From: JAGVGT01 sp963807225
GTDB lineage: Bacteria; Desulfobacterota; Desulfobulbia; Desulfobulbales; JAGXFP01
Assembly (NCBI GenBank): GCA_963807225.1
Contig: CAWEAD010000005.1
Location: forward strand, 930,001-994,000
Direction of reading: 5' to 3'
Length of the DNA stretch: 64,000 bases
Shown here: positions 17,584 to 26,143 of the stretch, in pieces
Position numbering within the stretch: the stretch's first letter is position 1
Layout of the letters: every line of letters starts with the position of its first letter
Notes under the pieces: model-generated
Database searches by the model: none
What the model was told of the DNA's origin: nothing
Seen by the model: only the letters and a program-made list of their open reading frames with translations
Position numbers and translations under genes: made by a program

Positions 17584-17692
17584 CTCTCGGAGATCCTCCA
17601 GTTGAACATGAACAGCTAGTGCGTTCCCCGCAGCTCGGAGTCTTCCTCTGGCCGCATATTTGCCGCTGGGAGACTTCAATTACGAATTTGCG

Positions 17693-17738
17693 TTTTATAC
17701 CCGGGTAAAATTAATATGTCAATATTACCCGGATAAAA
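17693..17738 (-). promoter_or_regulatory. Promoter with two palindromic operator-like sites upstream of DUF2239
   Basis: On the minus strand a TTGACA (17722-17717), 17-base spacer and TATAAA (17699-17694) form a near-consensus sigma-70 promoter pointing at the DUF2239 gene. It is embedded in an inverted repeat. The palindrome TACCCGGGTA lies at 17698-17707, overlapping the spacer and -10, and a near-copy TACCCGGATA lies at 17726-17735, just upstream of -35. Their centres are 28 bases apart. The layout fits a repressed promoter; the regulator is unknown. Confidence 0.7.
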
Positions 17739-18445
17739 CATCTGGTTAGTGGCCCAGCTAGATTGGAGGGAGGCCCAAAAGCCACGGGAGCCTATGACAT
17801 AGCGATAAGTGGCATAGCAAAAATATTTGGGCCTCGAAAAGGAAGTTTAAGGCGGAAAAGAAGCGATTTTTCAGAACTATTTAATAATCAAATCAGTAAG
17901 TTGACTTGGTCAGTCCCGGATTGGCGGGCAGGCGTCGGCATAAGCGGCGTTTCCGCTTATGCCGGGATTCCGGACCCGGCCCATATTACTTTCACTTGTA
18001 TTCCTTGATTATAATCTTGAACCTGATTGGAAGATGGTAGTGCCAAAAATAAAGATTTGAGCAAAACTTTGTTTGAAAATTATCGCTCATTTTTAGAATA
18101 AGATTTTTAATCTGCATGGCATTGATATACCTACTAATAATTACTTAAATTCAGCTATAAATTTGTATCATATTTATTATGAAACAATAATAAATAACCT
18201 ATTTTCTTGTAATTAGATTAAGATACGAATCTTCCCTCCAGCCTGAGGACCAGTTTTAGGCTGAAAAAGGCTCAAAGCAAATATCTCATTACACGATGGC
18301 GCAATTTATAAAAAATTGTATCGCCAGGTGCAATGCGCATAAAAGAGCCTTTCTCATTCGGCAAGACAATTTCATTTGTCGATCAATATTCGCACTCAAA
18401 TATTTTATATTTTCTGATGCGATAAACATTTTATGGAGAATACTA
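17739..18445. other. Long intergenic stretch in the accessory patch
   Basis: About 700 bases without a convincing gene. It contains a diverged REP-like segment near 17930-17990 and becomes AT-rich from about 18000, continuing up to the ice-binding-type gene. A short inverted repeat (ATGGCGCAATTT...AATTGTATCGCC) lies near 18295-18330, ahead of that gene. I found no tRNA or mobile-element gene that would explain the composition change. Confidence 0.5.
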
Positions 18446-19921
18446 ATGAAAACAATAAACAAATATTGCAGTCGAACCTTATGGTTTACTGCGTTACTGC
18501 TCACTGCTTTAGTGGCAGGATGCAGTAGTGGCAACGATAGTAGCCCTGCTGTCAGCGGTAATAGTGCCGTTGTCAGCGATCCAGCTGCGCTCAGTGTCAT
18601 TGCCACAAACCCTGATGCTGATGCCACAGACGTCCCAACAAACAATAGTGTCACAGCCAGTTTCAGTGAAGCAATGAACGATGTCTCGATTGATACCGTA
18701 AGCTTTACAGTAAATGGTGCGGGCGAAGCTGCGCTAGTAGGTTCCGTGAGTCTGGACGCGGCAAGCAATACTGCAATTTTTAACCCCAATAGCGACTTGA
18801 CCCCCAGCACGGTATATACCGCCACAATCACTACTGCTGCGGAAAGTACAACCGGCAAGACGCTGGGAAGCAAAAAGGTTTGGACCTTTACAAGCGGCCC
18901 GGTGGCAGAGACGATACCACCCACAGTAGTAACTACCTATCCCGCAGACCTAGCCGGTGATTTCTCACTCAACAGAAATATTACTGCGACTTTTGATGAA
19001 TCGCTGGATCCCTCCACCGTTAAGGCGAGCAGCTTTACATTGACGGACGGTGGCACGCCGGTTCCAGGCATTGTGAGCTACAATGACAACGGCATGGTCG
19101 CGAGTTTTAACCCAACTAACGTCCTTGCTGCCGGAACGACTTATACCGCCACTCTCACCATCGACGTTCAGGATCTTGCCGGCAACCCCCTGGCTGCTGC
19201 CAAAGTGTGGACATTTTCCGGCGCTGCTACGAGTTTAGCACTGCTTCCGGTAGATCTTAAGACAGCTGGTGATTTTGCGATCCTGGCAAAGACAGCCATA
19301 TCTAAAACTGGCGCCGCTGGCACCATGATAGTTGGTGATATTGGTGTTAGCCCAGCAGCACTGACTGCCATTACCGGATTTTCGCAAACGTTAGCAGACA
19401 CCTATGCAACATCAATCTTTGTGGATGGAAGCATCTATGCAGCTAACATGACAGATCCTACTCCAGCTAAAATGACTGCCGCAATTAGCGACATGGAGCT
19501 GGCTTACACTGATGCGGCCGGCAGAACACTGCCTGATTTTACCGAGCTTGGTGCCGGTAACGTTAGCGGCATGACACTGGAGCCTGGTCTCTACAAATGG
19601 GGCACCAACGTTTTAATCACCAATGTTGGCGTTACTATCTCCGGTAGTGCAACTGATGTCTGGATTTTCCAGATAGCACAGGACCTGATCGTGGACAACG
19701 GTGCTATCGTGACTCTGTCTGGCGGCGCCTTGTCTAAAAATATTTTCTGGCAGGTTGCCGGCGGTACCGGTGTCGCACTGGGAACGACTTCGCAGTTCGC
19801 AGGCGTAGTGCTGGCACAAAAAGCGATTACGGTAAATTCCGGCGCCACAGTTAACGGTCGATTGTTTGCACAGTCTGCGGTTACTTTGGACGGTAATGCC
19901 GTTACCGAGCCTGCTCTATAA
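18446..19921 (+). CDS. Ice-binding-type (DUF3494) lipoprotein with two Big_5 Ig-like domains
   Basis: A 491-residue surface protein. The start MKTINKYCSRTLWFTALLL continues to the lipobox LVAGC, so it is an outer-envelope lipoprotein. Two bacterial Ig-like (Big_5/SbsA) domains follow, about residues 40-150 and 155-255, each ending in a KVWTFTSG or KVWTFSGA strand. The C-terminal 230 residues are a DUF3494 ice-binding domain, seen in LKTAGDFAILAKTAIS, VGDIGVSP and the closing VVLAQKAITVNSGATVNGR. DUF3494 proteins bind ice or promote adhesion and are often spread by lateral transfer. ATG 18446 is preferred over the upstream frame because GGAGA precedes it and the signal peptide begins there. 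Codons are more AT-rich than the neighbours. A clear terminator follows. Confidence 0.9.
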   Translation: MKTINKYCSRTLWFTALLLTALVAGCSSGNDSSPAVSGNSAVVSDPAALSVIATNPDADATDVPTNNSVTASFSEAMNDVSIDTVSFTVNGAGEAALVGSVSLDAASNTAIFNPNSDLTPSTVYTATITTAAESTTGKTLGSKKVWTFTSGPVAETIPPTVVTTYPADLAGDFSLNRNITATFDESLDPSTVKASSFTLTDGGTPVPGIVSYNDNGMVASFNPTNVLAAGTTYTATLTIDVQDLAGNPLAAAKVWTFSGAATSLALLPVDLKTAGDFAILAKTAISKTGAAGTMIVGDIGVSPAALTAITGFSQTLADTYATSIFVDGSIYAANMTDPTPAKMTAAISDMELAYTDAAGRTLPDFTELGAGNVSGMTLEPGLYKWGTNVLITNVGVTISGSATDVWIFQIAQDLIVDNGAIVTLSGGALSKNIFWQVAGGTGVALGTTSQFAGVVLAQKAITVNSGATVNGRLFAQSAVTLDGNAVTEPAL

Positions 19922-19950
19922 GAGCACGTAACATACCGTGCGAAAGCACA

Positions 19951-19978
19951 AAAAAAGGACCCGATTGGGTCCTTTTTT
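19951..19978 (+). terminator. Intrinsic terminator of the ice-binding-type gene
   Basis: A stem of A-run plus GGACCC, loop GATT, then GGGTCC and a run of seven T, 30 bases past the stop codon. It is also usable in the opposite direction because of the flanking A-run. Confidence 0.9.
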
Positions 19979-19979
19979 T

Positions 19980-20322
19980 ATGACTTACAGGATGAACCGG
20001 GACAAATTTGTTTATTACCCCAGCCAACTGGGATCTCCTTTGAAACATTCATCCTTGGGAGACTCGTCACTCCGTTATCAACCCGGTCATAATCGCGCCG
20101 GAAGCGCTTTGGCTGCGGCCGCCGAGGCGGCGGGATTACGGAGTGCAGCCAACTCAAGTTGTTCACGATACCCCTCCTTGCTGTTGCCTCTCTGATCCTG
20201 GAGAATCCTATCGGTCCGGGATCGGATATTCCGGTCCTTCCGGATCAGGAAAGACTCGCCTGCCATCGCTCTCGGGCTGAGGTTATCAAGTCTTTGTTTG
20301 GTTCTTGCTGTCCGGCCTGGTC
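19980..20322. other. Intergenic stretch between ice-binding-type and oxidoreductase genes
   Basis: About 340 bases with no convincing gene. The last 150 bases contain an inverted repeat around TGATCCTGG...CCGGATCAGG (about 20193-20250) that may help end the minus-strand oxidoreductase transcript. Confidence 0.4.
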
Positions 20323-21390
20323 TTATCGGGGCTTCTTAACCAAACCGCTGTCGATCATCTGCTGGAAGAATTCGATCATCGATTCTTTGAGGGGGCGGTA
20401 CTGCATGCCCAGTTCGCGGATGCTCTTGGAGTTGTCGCCTTTCCAGGGCAGATCCACGTTCCGGGCCACCAGTTTCCGGGTCATGGCCTTGTTGATCAGG
20501 GGCGCGACCAGCCAGACCAGCCACTTAGGCATGATCTGGCGCGGGATCGGGTAGTCCTCGCCGAACCGGTCGAGCAGGGCTGCGGCCAGGGCCGGGAAAT
20601 CGGTGTTGTGGGCCGAGACCAGGTAGCGGCCCTGGGCTGCCGGGGTGAAGGCCGCCCGGAAATGGGCCTCGGCCACGTCCCGGACATCGACCACCCCCAC
20701 CCCCAGCCTCGGTACCCCTGATTTCACCGAGCCGTCCCCGAACTGCTTCACCAGCCGGAAACTCTCTGAGGTCGCATAGGGGTTGCGCCCCGGCCCGATA
20801 ACCAGGGAGGGATTGATCGCCACCAGGTCCCAGCGGGACTGCTGCCCATTGATCCGCCAGGCCTCTCTTTCCGCCACGGTCTTGGAATAGGCATAGGGTT
20901 GGTGGTTCAGGGAGGAAGTGGTGTTCCAGTTCTCCTCGGTGAAGATGCGGTCCGGGGTCATCTCGAGGTCGATGTTGTCGGCCCCGATGGCGACCGTGCT
21001 GCTGGTCAGGACCACCCGGTTGACCGAGGGAGTCCTGTTGACCTCCTCCAGGACGTTGCGGGTGCCCAGGAGGGCCGGGTCCACCAGGTCCCGTTGTGGG
21101 TCGGTCACTTGGAGCGTGAAAGGCGAGGCCGTATGGAAGACGATCCGGCAGCCCGCCATGGCTTGCCCATAGGAGCCCGGTTCCAGCAAGTCACCCCGGA
21201 AGTACCTGAGCCGGCCGGGGGAGTCTTTGGCATCCCCATTGAGGTATTGCAGCTTCTCCGGGTTATCCGGGTCGCGCACTGCGGCATGGACGGTGAGCCC
21301 TTCTTCCAGAAGTCTTTTGACCAGCCAGCCGGCCACGTAGCCGGTGGCGCCGGTTACCATCACGGGTATATTTTTATCGATAGTCAGCAT
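20323..21390 (-). CDS. NAD(P)-dependent epimerase/dehydratase-type oxidoreductase (dihydroflavonol reductase-like)
   Basis: A 355-residue extended short-chain dehydrogenase. The N-terminal nucleotide-binding motif reads VTGATGYVAGWLVKRLL (GxxGxxG form), followed by HTASPF near residue 87, the catalytic serine region VVLTSSTVAIG near 125, and YAYSKTVAERE (YxxxK) near 166-170. The closest named relatives are dihydroflavonol 4-reductase-like and cinnamoyl-CoA reductase-like enzymes, which in bacteria reduce assorted aldehydes or ketones. The substrate cannot be inferred. It is transcribed alone, divergent from the small DUF3303-like gene. Confidence 0.88.
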   Translation of the reverse strand: MLTIDKNIPVMVTGATGYVAGWLVKRLLEEGLTVHAAVRDPDNPEKLQYLNGDAKDSPGRLRYFRGDLLEPGSYGQAMAGCRIVFHTASPFTLQVTDPQRDLVDPALLGTRNVLEEVNRTPSVNRVVLTSSTVAIGADNIDLEMTPDRIFTEENWNTTSSLNHQPYAYSKTVAEREAWRINGQQSRWDLVAINPSLVIGPGRNPYATSESFRLVKQFGDGSVKSGVPRLGVGVVDVRDVAEAHFRAAFTPAAQGRYLVSAHNTDFPALAAALLDRFGEDYPIPRQIMPKWLVWLVAPLINKAMTRKLVARNVDLPWKGDNSKSIRELGMQYRPLKESMIEFFQQMIDSGLVKKPR

Positions 21391-21695
21391 CTTATATGCC
21401 TCCTGTTTTCGGGTTGTTGATTATTCCGTCGGGCAAAATCTTGGACCCGTCGCGGATTGGTAAATTATCTGCCGCCCTTTGCCCTTCCCGGCGAGCCCGC
21501 GCCGCAGGCCTGGCTGTCATCTCCGGTTTCTTCTAATTTTCTCGCCCGGCTGGTAATTTTCCCGTCTCGATATACTTTCTCTAAAAAGGAGTTAAACATT
21601 AACGCTTCCGGTAATGATTTGATGGACAAGCAAATGAGAAAAGCAAGCACCATCTTTAAGGAACCGGAAGATCATAAATGATAAAGGAGAACACG
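21391..21695. other. Divergent intergenic region
   Basis: About 305 bases between the oxidoreductase and the small gene at 21696. It presumably holds both promoters. The GTTAAACATT region near 21590 is AT-rich, and an AAAGGAG lies just before the ATG at 21696. No repeat or RNA motif was recognised. Confidence 0.4.
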
Positions 21696-22001
21696 ATGAA
21701 AATGCTAATGAATGTGCGGTTCCCCCATGAAGTCTTCAATGCCGCCGTCAAGGACGGCAGTGTGGGACGGAAGATTAACGACATACTTGCCGCAGTGAAA
21801 CCCGAAGCGGTTTATTTCACTGAAATAGACGGTAAGCGTGGTGCCATTTTGATTGTTGAAGTTGAGAATCCGGCGATGGTTCCGGCCTTAGCCGAACCCT
21901 GGTTTTTAGTCTTCAAGGCCGATGTGAATTTTCGCATAGTTATGAGCCCCGAAGATCTGCAGCAGGGCGGCCTTGAAAAGCTTGGCAACGCCTGGGGTTG
22001 A
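21696..22001 (+). CDS. Small DUF3303-like protein
   Basis: A 101-residue cytoplasmic protein starting MKMLMNVRFPHEVFNAAV. It has the size and alternating strand-helix pattern of small alpha/beta (dimeric ferredoxin-like barrel) proteins such as DUF3303. VYFTEIDGKRGAILIVEVEN lies in the middle, with PWFLVFKADVNFRIVMSPEDL toward the end. No catalytic motif is visible and the role is unknown. ATG 21696 is favoured over ATG 21678 by the AAAGGAGAACACG ribosome-binding sequence. A strong intrinsic terminator lies about 95 bases downstream, so it is likely a single-gene transcript. Confidence 0.72.
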   Translation: MKMLMNVRFPHEVFNAAVKDGSVGRKINDILAAVKPEAVYFTEIDGKRGAILIVEVENPAMVPALAEPWFLVFKADVNFRIVMSPEDLQQGGLEKLGNAWG

Positions 22002-22095
22002 AATCGGCTGGCAGGTAAGTCGGGACCAACTCGATATTTCAGGAGGTGCGTCCAGCCAGCTTAACTGATCCTTGGGGTATTGGGGCTGAACTTAG

Positions 22096-22142
22096 AGGGC
22101 AAGGAAGAATCCGGTGGAGGCCAGGTGATTCGTCCTTGCCCT
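22096..22142 (+). terminator. Strong hairpin after the DUF3303-like gene
   Basis: Sixteen-base arms AGGGCAAGGAAGAATC and GATTCGTCCTTGCCCT pair with one mismatch around a 15-base loop and are followed by TTCTTGTGT. This is a probable intrinsic terminator. Confidence 0.7.
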
Positions 22143-22511
22143 TTCTTGTGTATTCCGAAAGATGATTCTAAGGAATATCCAGCTTGTCGAATTTTTCGCG
22201 CCAGGGTGAAACCTGGCGCCTGGATTCTCGCTTTCGCTGGAATGAGATGGTGACTTAACAGCTTCACTCCCGCATAAACTGGTGCCCGGTTGCTGTTGAG
22301 TTGGGTATTCTAAAGAGGCAGTTTCAGAAAAAAAACCCTATATTGGGTAGCCAACAGGATGATTAACGGGAATCGGCTGAGTCATGGCGATTGGAATATG
22401 GTCGCCGGTGCGGCCGAACCACAGTCCTCGCCGGGCTTGAATGGTATGGTATTGTGATCGATAACTTCGGTTCGAGCGAGAGATGAGCCTCAATTCCCCA
22501 AGCAATAATCC
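22143..22511. repeat. Intergenic region with REP-like hairpin before the Na/Pi gene
   Basis: A perfect 8-base hairpin GCGCCAGG/CCTGGCGC with loop GTGAAA sits at 22198-22219, followed by a diverged CTGGATTCTCGCTTTCGCTGGAATGA-style REP segment up to about 22245. The last 250 bases before the transporter show no gene. Confidence 0.5.
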
Positions 22512-24236
22512 ATGACTACCGACTTCGATCTCTGGAAAATGCTGGCCGGGCTGGGCATGTTCCTCTTCGGCATGTTCCAGCTGGAGGATGCGATCAAGGC
22601 CCTGTCCGGCAAGGCCTTCCGACGGCTGATCGCCCACTGGACCAAGGGCGGTTTGCGGTCGGTGGGCAGCGGCACCCTGATCACCGCCATCCTGCAGTCC
22701 AGCTCGGCGGTGTCGCTGATGGTCCTGGCCTTTGTCGGAGCCGGGGTGATGAGCATGGAGAACGGCATCGGGGTGATTCTGGGGGCCAATATCGGTACCA
22801 CCTTCACCGTCTGGATCGTTGCCGCCCTTGGCTTTAAGATCAAGATCGAGAGTTTCGCCCTGCCCTTCATCGCCGCCGGCGGCATCAGCCTGCTCTTCAC
22901 CGCGCCGTCTTCCCGGCAGCGCCAGGTGGGGCGGCTGCTCCTGGGTTTCGGCTTTCTCTTCCTGGGTCTCGATTTCATGAAGGTCAGCGTCGAGGGTTTT
23001 GCTTCCACTCTTAATCTGGCGGAACTGCCGATCCACGGCCTCTGGTTTTATGTCCTGATCGGGGTGGCTTTCACTGCCCTGATGCAGGCCAGCGCCGCCA
23101 GCATCGCCATCGCCCTGACCGCGCTGCACAGCGGCCTGATCACTTTCGACATGGGCGCTGCCCTGGTCATCGGCGCCAATATCGGCACCACCATCACCGT
23201 GCTGCTGGGGGCCATGGGCGAGACCCAGGCCAAGAAAAGGGTGGGTATGAGCCACCTGATCTTCAACGGCGTCACCGCCATAGTAGCCCTGATCGGACTG
23301 CGCGTTCTACTCCGGCTGGTGGACCTGATCCTCCCCGGCGGGGCCGACGGGGTCATGGGGCTGGCCCTTTTCCACACCATTTTCAACGTCCTGGGGGTGT
23401 TGATCTTCTTCCCCTTTATCGGGCTTTTGGCCCGTTTCCTGTTGCGGATCTTTCCGGACCACAAGGAGGTGCTCACAGTCTATCTCGACAAGACCCCGGT
23501 GGAGGTGGTCGACGCGGCCGACGCCGCATTGCGCAAGGAGATCCGCCACCTTCTGGCCGAATGTCAGCTCTACCAGCTGCGGATCCTGCGCATCGACGAA
23601 AAGCTGCTCTTTTCCGAAAGATTGCCGCTGGAAACCAGGGCCGGCAAGAGACTGAACCACGAGGATCTCTACGAACACATCAAATTGCTGCACGCCGAAA
23701 TCTTCGCCTACTATTCCAAGCTGCAGAGCCAGCAACTGGAGGAGGTGGAAGCCAAGGAGCTGGAGCGGGTGATCTATGCCTCTCGTAACCTGATGAACGG
23801 TCTGAAGAACTTCAAGGGGATCAGGGGTGACATGGAGGAGTTCGACGCCTCGGAAAACACTTACATCGAAAGCCAGTATCAACTCTTCCGGCGCAGGCTC
23901 TCCGAACTTTGCCACGATCTGAACCGCCTGCCCGAGGTGGAAAGCGGCGAGGAACAGTACCGGGAGCTCCTGAAGATCTATCTGCGGGTGGAAACCGCCG
24001 ACCGCCGCTTCATCAAGGAGACCATGGCGGCGGTGGCGGCCAGGCAGATCCGCGAGATGGAGATCGCCTCCCTGCTCCTGGTCAACCGGCTTTTCACCCA
24101 GGCCTGCCGGATGCAGGTCTTCGGCCTCAAGGATTTGCTTCTGACCCAGGCCCAGGTTGCCGATTTCGATCGGGCTCTGGACATGAAGGTGCTGGTCGAC
24201 GAGGAACACACCCGCAACAGCTGGCAGGCGCAATAG
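22512..24236 (+). CDS. Na+/phosphate cotransporter family protein with C-terminal PhoU-like domain
   Basis: A 574-residue NptA/YjbB-type protein. The N-terminal 320 residues form a membrane domain with the two mirrored signatures of the SLC34-like family, TAILQSSSAVSLMVLAF near residue 56 and ALMQASAASIAIALTAL near 193. They are accompanied by GANIGTT repeated near 93 and 220. The remaining 250 residues are helical and PhoU-like, a common fusion in bacterial homologues. The likely job is sodium-coupled phosphate transport, uptake or export, at the inner membrane. This is the second phosphate-transport locus in the window besides DUF47-pit. No operon partner is evident. Confidence 0.93.
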   Translation: MTTDFDLWKMLAGLGMFLFGMFQLEDAIKALSGKAFRRLIAHWTKGGLRSVGSGTLITAILQSSSAVSLMVLAFVGAGVMSMENGIGVILGANIGTTFTVWIVAALGFKIKIESFALPFIAAGGISLLFTAPSSRQRQVGRLLLGFGFLFLGLDFMKVSVEGFASTLNLAELPIHGLWFYVLIGVAFTALMQASAASIAIALTALHSGLITFDMGAALVIGANIGTTITVLLGAMGETQAKKRVGMSHLIFNGVTAIVALIGLRVLLRLVDLILPGGADGVMGLALFHTIFNVLGVLIFFPFIGLLARFLLRIFPDHKEVLTVYLDKTPVEVVDAADAALRKEIRHLLAECQLYQLRILRIDEKLLFSERLPLETRAGKRLNHEDLYEHIKLLHAEIFAYYSKLQSQQLEEVEAKELERVIYASRNLMNGLKNFKGIRGDMEEFDASENTYIESQYQLFRRRLSELCHDLNRLPEVESGEEQYRELLKIYLRVETADRRFIKETMAAVAARQIREMEIASLLLVNRLFTQACRMQVFGLKDLLLTQAQVADFDRALDMKVLVDEEHTRNSWQAQ

Positions 24237-24408
24237 TCCGCGGCTCCATCCCCTTCCCAGATCAGCCTTCTCCACGCCGGATTGTGGCTTTGTCGGCGGA
24301 AATGCATACGGTCTTTATATATGATTGGTTTTTCGCGATGCGCCCGGCGGTTCTCGTCATTAAAGCAATGGAGCTTACGAGTGGCGCGGTCGGCGCGAAG
24401 GAGGGCGG

Positions 24409-24669
24409 ATGGGCAAGCAGAATGAGGCTCTCAAGCTGGCGATCAAGGATGAACTGATCGGTGAATTCCGCACCATCGGGGCGCGGAGTGGAGCCGTAAT
24501 TCCCACCGGCTGGCTCTACGAAGAATTTCTTCCCTCCCTGAGCCGAAAAGAGGAGCGGGCTCTGGAGGAAACCGTCTCCGAGATGATCGAGGCGGGAGTC
24601 ATCGAGTATGTGCCCGGACAAAAACCAACCTACCGGTTGACCGATAAAGGAGCGGAAATCATCTGTTGA
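24409..24669 (+). CDS. Small winged-helix-like hypothetical protein
   Basis: An 86-residue soluble protein of no named family. The sequence resembles a winged-helix fold: an N-terminal helix (QNEALKLAIKDELIGEF), a middle segment ending in SEMIEAGVIEYV, and a closing wing-like KPTYRLTDKGAEII. The last part is the typical end of small MarR/PadR-like or archaeal wHTH domains. AAGGAGGGCGG precedes the ATG, a strong ribosome-binding site. It is convergent with the small membrane-protein genes. DNA binding is inference only. Confidence 0.65.
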   Translation: MGKQNEALKLAIKDELIGEFRTIGARSGAVIPTGWLYEEFLPSLSRKEERALEETVSEMIEAGVIEYVPGQKPTYRLTDKGAEIIC

Positions 24670-24678
24670 GGCCGAAGG

Positions 24679-24864
24679 TTAGCCGCCGATAATCAGATAG
24701 ACAACCAGACCCACCAGCAGCAGGGCGAGGGAGAGTAAGGCCATAATCCTTTTCAGGCCGGTTTTACCTCCCAGGTGGTGCTGCATGCCACCAGAGCTTT
24801 CGGCCAGCTCCCCGAAAGCTCTGGTGACAATCAACAATACCAGGATTAGGTAGAGAAAATGCAT
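24679..24864 (-). CDS. Small two-helix membrane protein
   Basis: A 61-residue protein with one hydrophobic helix at each end, FLYLILVLLIVTRAFGEL and IMALLSLALLLVGLVVYLII, joined by a short polar loop (SSGGMQHHLGGKTGL). Both termini would face the same side. It is 15 bases downstream of the next membrane gene on this strand and likely cotranscribed. Unknown function; the ORF is short, so it could be spurious, but the hydrophobic pattern and operon spacing argue for a real gene. Confidence 0.55.
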   Translation of the reverse strand: MHFLYLILVLLIVTRAFGELAESSGGMQHHLGGKTGLKRIMALLSLALLLVGLVVYLIIGG

Positions 24865-24879
24865 CCGAAGAGGGCTTTC

Positions 24880-25155
24880 TCAGGATTTGCCGGGCAGTTC
24901 CCGTGGCGAGGACAGGTTGTAGAGCCAGGCGAACAAGGCGCCTCCGATAGCCCCATCAACCAGACCGTATAATGTGCCCGTTATCACCGAACCGATACCG
25001 GCGCCGGGATTATAGCCCGGATAAATAGAGGCTGTGGCTTCGAGAAAAGCCCGGCCGTAATCGGGCCAGATCATATTCGACCCGGCGACGAAAAAGATCG
25101 CTCCCGCCCAGATAATCCCGGCGGCCATGGATAAGGCTTTGACATGTAAGCGCAT
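24880..25155 (-). CDS. Small membrane protein (holin-like/DUF) with two to three helices
   Basis: A 91-residue protein starting MRLHVKALSMAAGIIWAGAI, then a loop with WPDYGRAFLEATASIYPGYN, then GAGIGSVITGTLYGLVDGAI with glycine-rich hydrophobic segments. Proteins of this shape are often annotated as bacteriophage-holin-like membrane proteins, although no phage genes are present here. I selected ATG 25155, preceded by CGAAGGAGGAACC, over the in-frame ATG at 25284 because the upstream 43 residues are not protein-like. It is upstream of the 61-residue membrane protein and downstream of the coiled-coil genes. Confidence 0.68.
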   Translation of the reverse strand: MRLHVKALSMAAGIIWAGAIFFVAGSNMIWPDYGRAFLEATASIYPGYNPGAGIGSVITGTLYGLVDGAIGGALFAWLYNLSSPRELPGKS

Positions 25156-25363
25156 TGGTTCCTCCTTCGGAATGATGTTTGATTCAGGTGGGTGACATGA
25201 GCCAGGCGGATGCCAAGGCTTGCGCGGCCCCGAGAGATGGCGGGAACCAGTAGAAATCGGCCGTGCGGCCTGGATTCCCGCCACCCGGGCGTGACGGCTA
25301 TTAAGGTAATGGATTTGCCGGAGATGCTCCGGGTGGGGTTGCGCGAACTCCAGCGCCGGCGGC

Positions 25364-25834
25364 CTATTTATCGGCGCTGAATTCCTTTTGAGATTTTATC
25401 CAGGCCTCCTGAAGAGATTTGTAGGCATCCGAAAAACCTTCCTTCATATGCTCCCAGGCCCCTGCGGAGCTGCTTTTCAAGCTGCCGTACCATTCGGCCA
25501 CTATTGTTCTTTGCCGGCGCAGTTCTTTCAGGCTGGCCCGGGCGTTTTCGCGGGCGGCTTGATCCATTTTATCCCAGTTTTTGTCGATCCGAGTTTCCAG
25601 AACATCGATGCGCTGATCAAGTTTGGCCAAAGCCGCCGCCGTTTTCCGGACCGCTTCGTCACGCTGTTCGATGGTGTAAGATTTAAGGGCCTTAAGCAAA
25701 TCTGCGGTTTCCTGCTTAACATCGGCCGCCGTGGTGGTGCCGCCGGACATTTCGGCGAGGCAGGGCGGGGAGATGGTTAAGGCGGCAAGCGTAAGCAATA
25801 AACAGGTCAAACCGATAGTTTTGATAAATTTCAT
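25364..25834 (-). CDS. Exported coiled-coil protein
   Basis: A 156-residue protein with a cleavable signal peptide (FIKTIGLTCLLLTLAALTIS, likely cleaved before EMSGGTT). A highly charged helical region follows: QETADLLKALKSYTIEQRDE, then IDVLETRIDKNWDKMDQAAR and a Trp/Glu-rich end. It resembles sll1863-type periplasmic stress proteins with heptad-like patterns. The function is unknown. It lies 21 bases downstream of a broken gene for a related cytoplasmic coiled-coil protein, suggesting an operon of envelope/stress proteins that also includes the two small membrane proteins. Confidence 0.7.
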   Translation of the reverse strand: MKFIKTIGLTCLLLTLAALTISPPCLAEMSGGTTTAADVKQETADLLKALKSYTIEQRDEAVRKTAAALAKLDQRIDVLETRIDKNWDKMDQAARENARASLKELRRQRTIVAEWYGSLKSSSAGAWEHMKEGFSDAYKSLQEAWIKSQKEFSADK

Positions 25835-25855
25835 ATTGTAATTCCTTTGAGGTGA

Positions 25856-26143
25856 TTATTTGATTTTGTCGACGGCGGACTTCAGGGCCTTGCCCATGGA
25901 ATCCCAGGTATTTTCAATATCATTCTTGAGGTCTTTCCAGGAGTCCTCGCCGGCCTTTTTAAGCTCGGTTATTTTTTTCTCGCCGGCTTTCCGCATCGCT
26001 TTCAGATCATCGATCTTTTTATTGTAGTCAACTTGTGCATCGGCGCCGGCCTTATCAGTTTAGGCCTTGAGTACATCGATTTCCGCGCTCCATTCGTCCA
26101 GCTGCGCCTGCATTTTCTTTTCATAGGCCTCTTTCTTGCTCAT
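25856..26143 (-). pseudogene. Coiled-coil protein gene with nonsense codon
   Basis: From ATG 26143, after a GGAGACC ribosome-binding site, the frame gives MSKKEAYEKKMQAQLDEWSA, then IDVLKA and a TAA at 26062-26060. It continues in the same frame without further stops: TDKAGADAQVDYNKKIDDLK, then GEDSWKDLKNDIENTWDSMG, to a TAA at 25858-25856. The 95-codon whole looks like a known small bacterial coiled-coil family in which the interrupted codon is normally a lysine (AAA/AAG), so a single A-to-T change explains it. It may be a recent pseudogene or an assembly error. Confidence 0.75.

Noticed and set aside
24880..25284. Holin-like annotation as sign of a prophage
   Set aside because: No integrase, capsid, portal, endolysin or att-site repeats are present; the protein is only similar in shape.
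26060..26062. In-frame TAA as possible recoding (pyrrolysine or selenocysteine)
   Set aside because: Recoding uses TAG or TGA, not TAA; a nonsense mutation is the simple reading.
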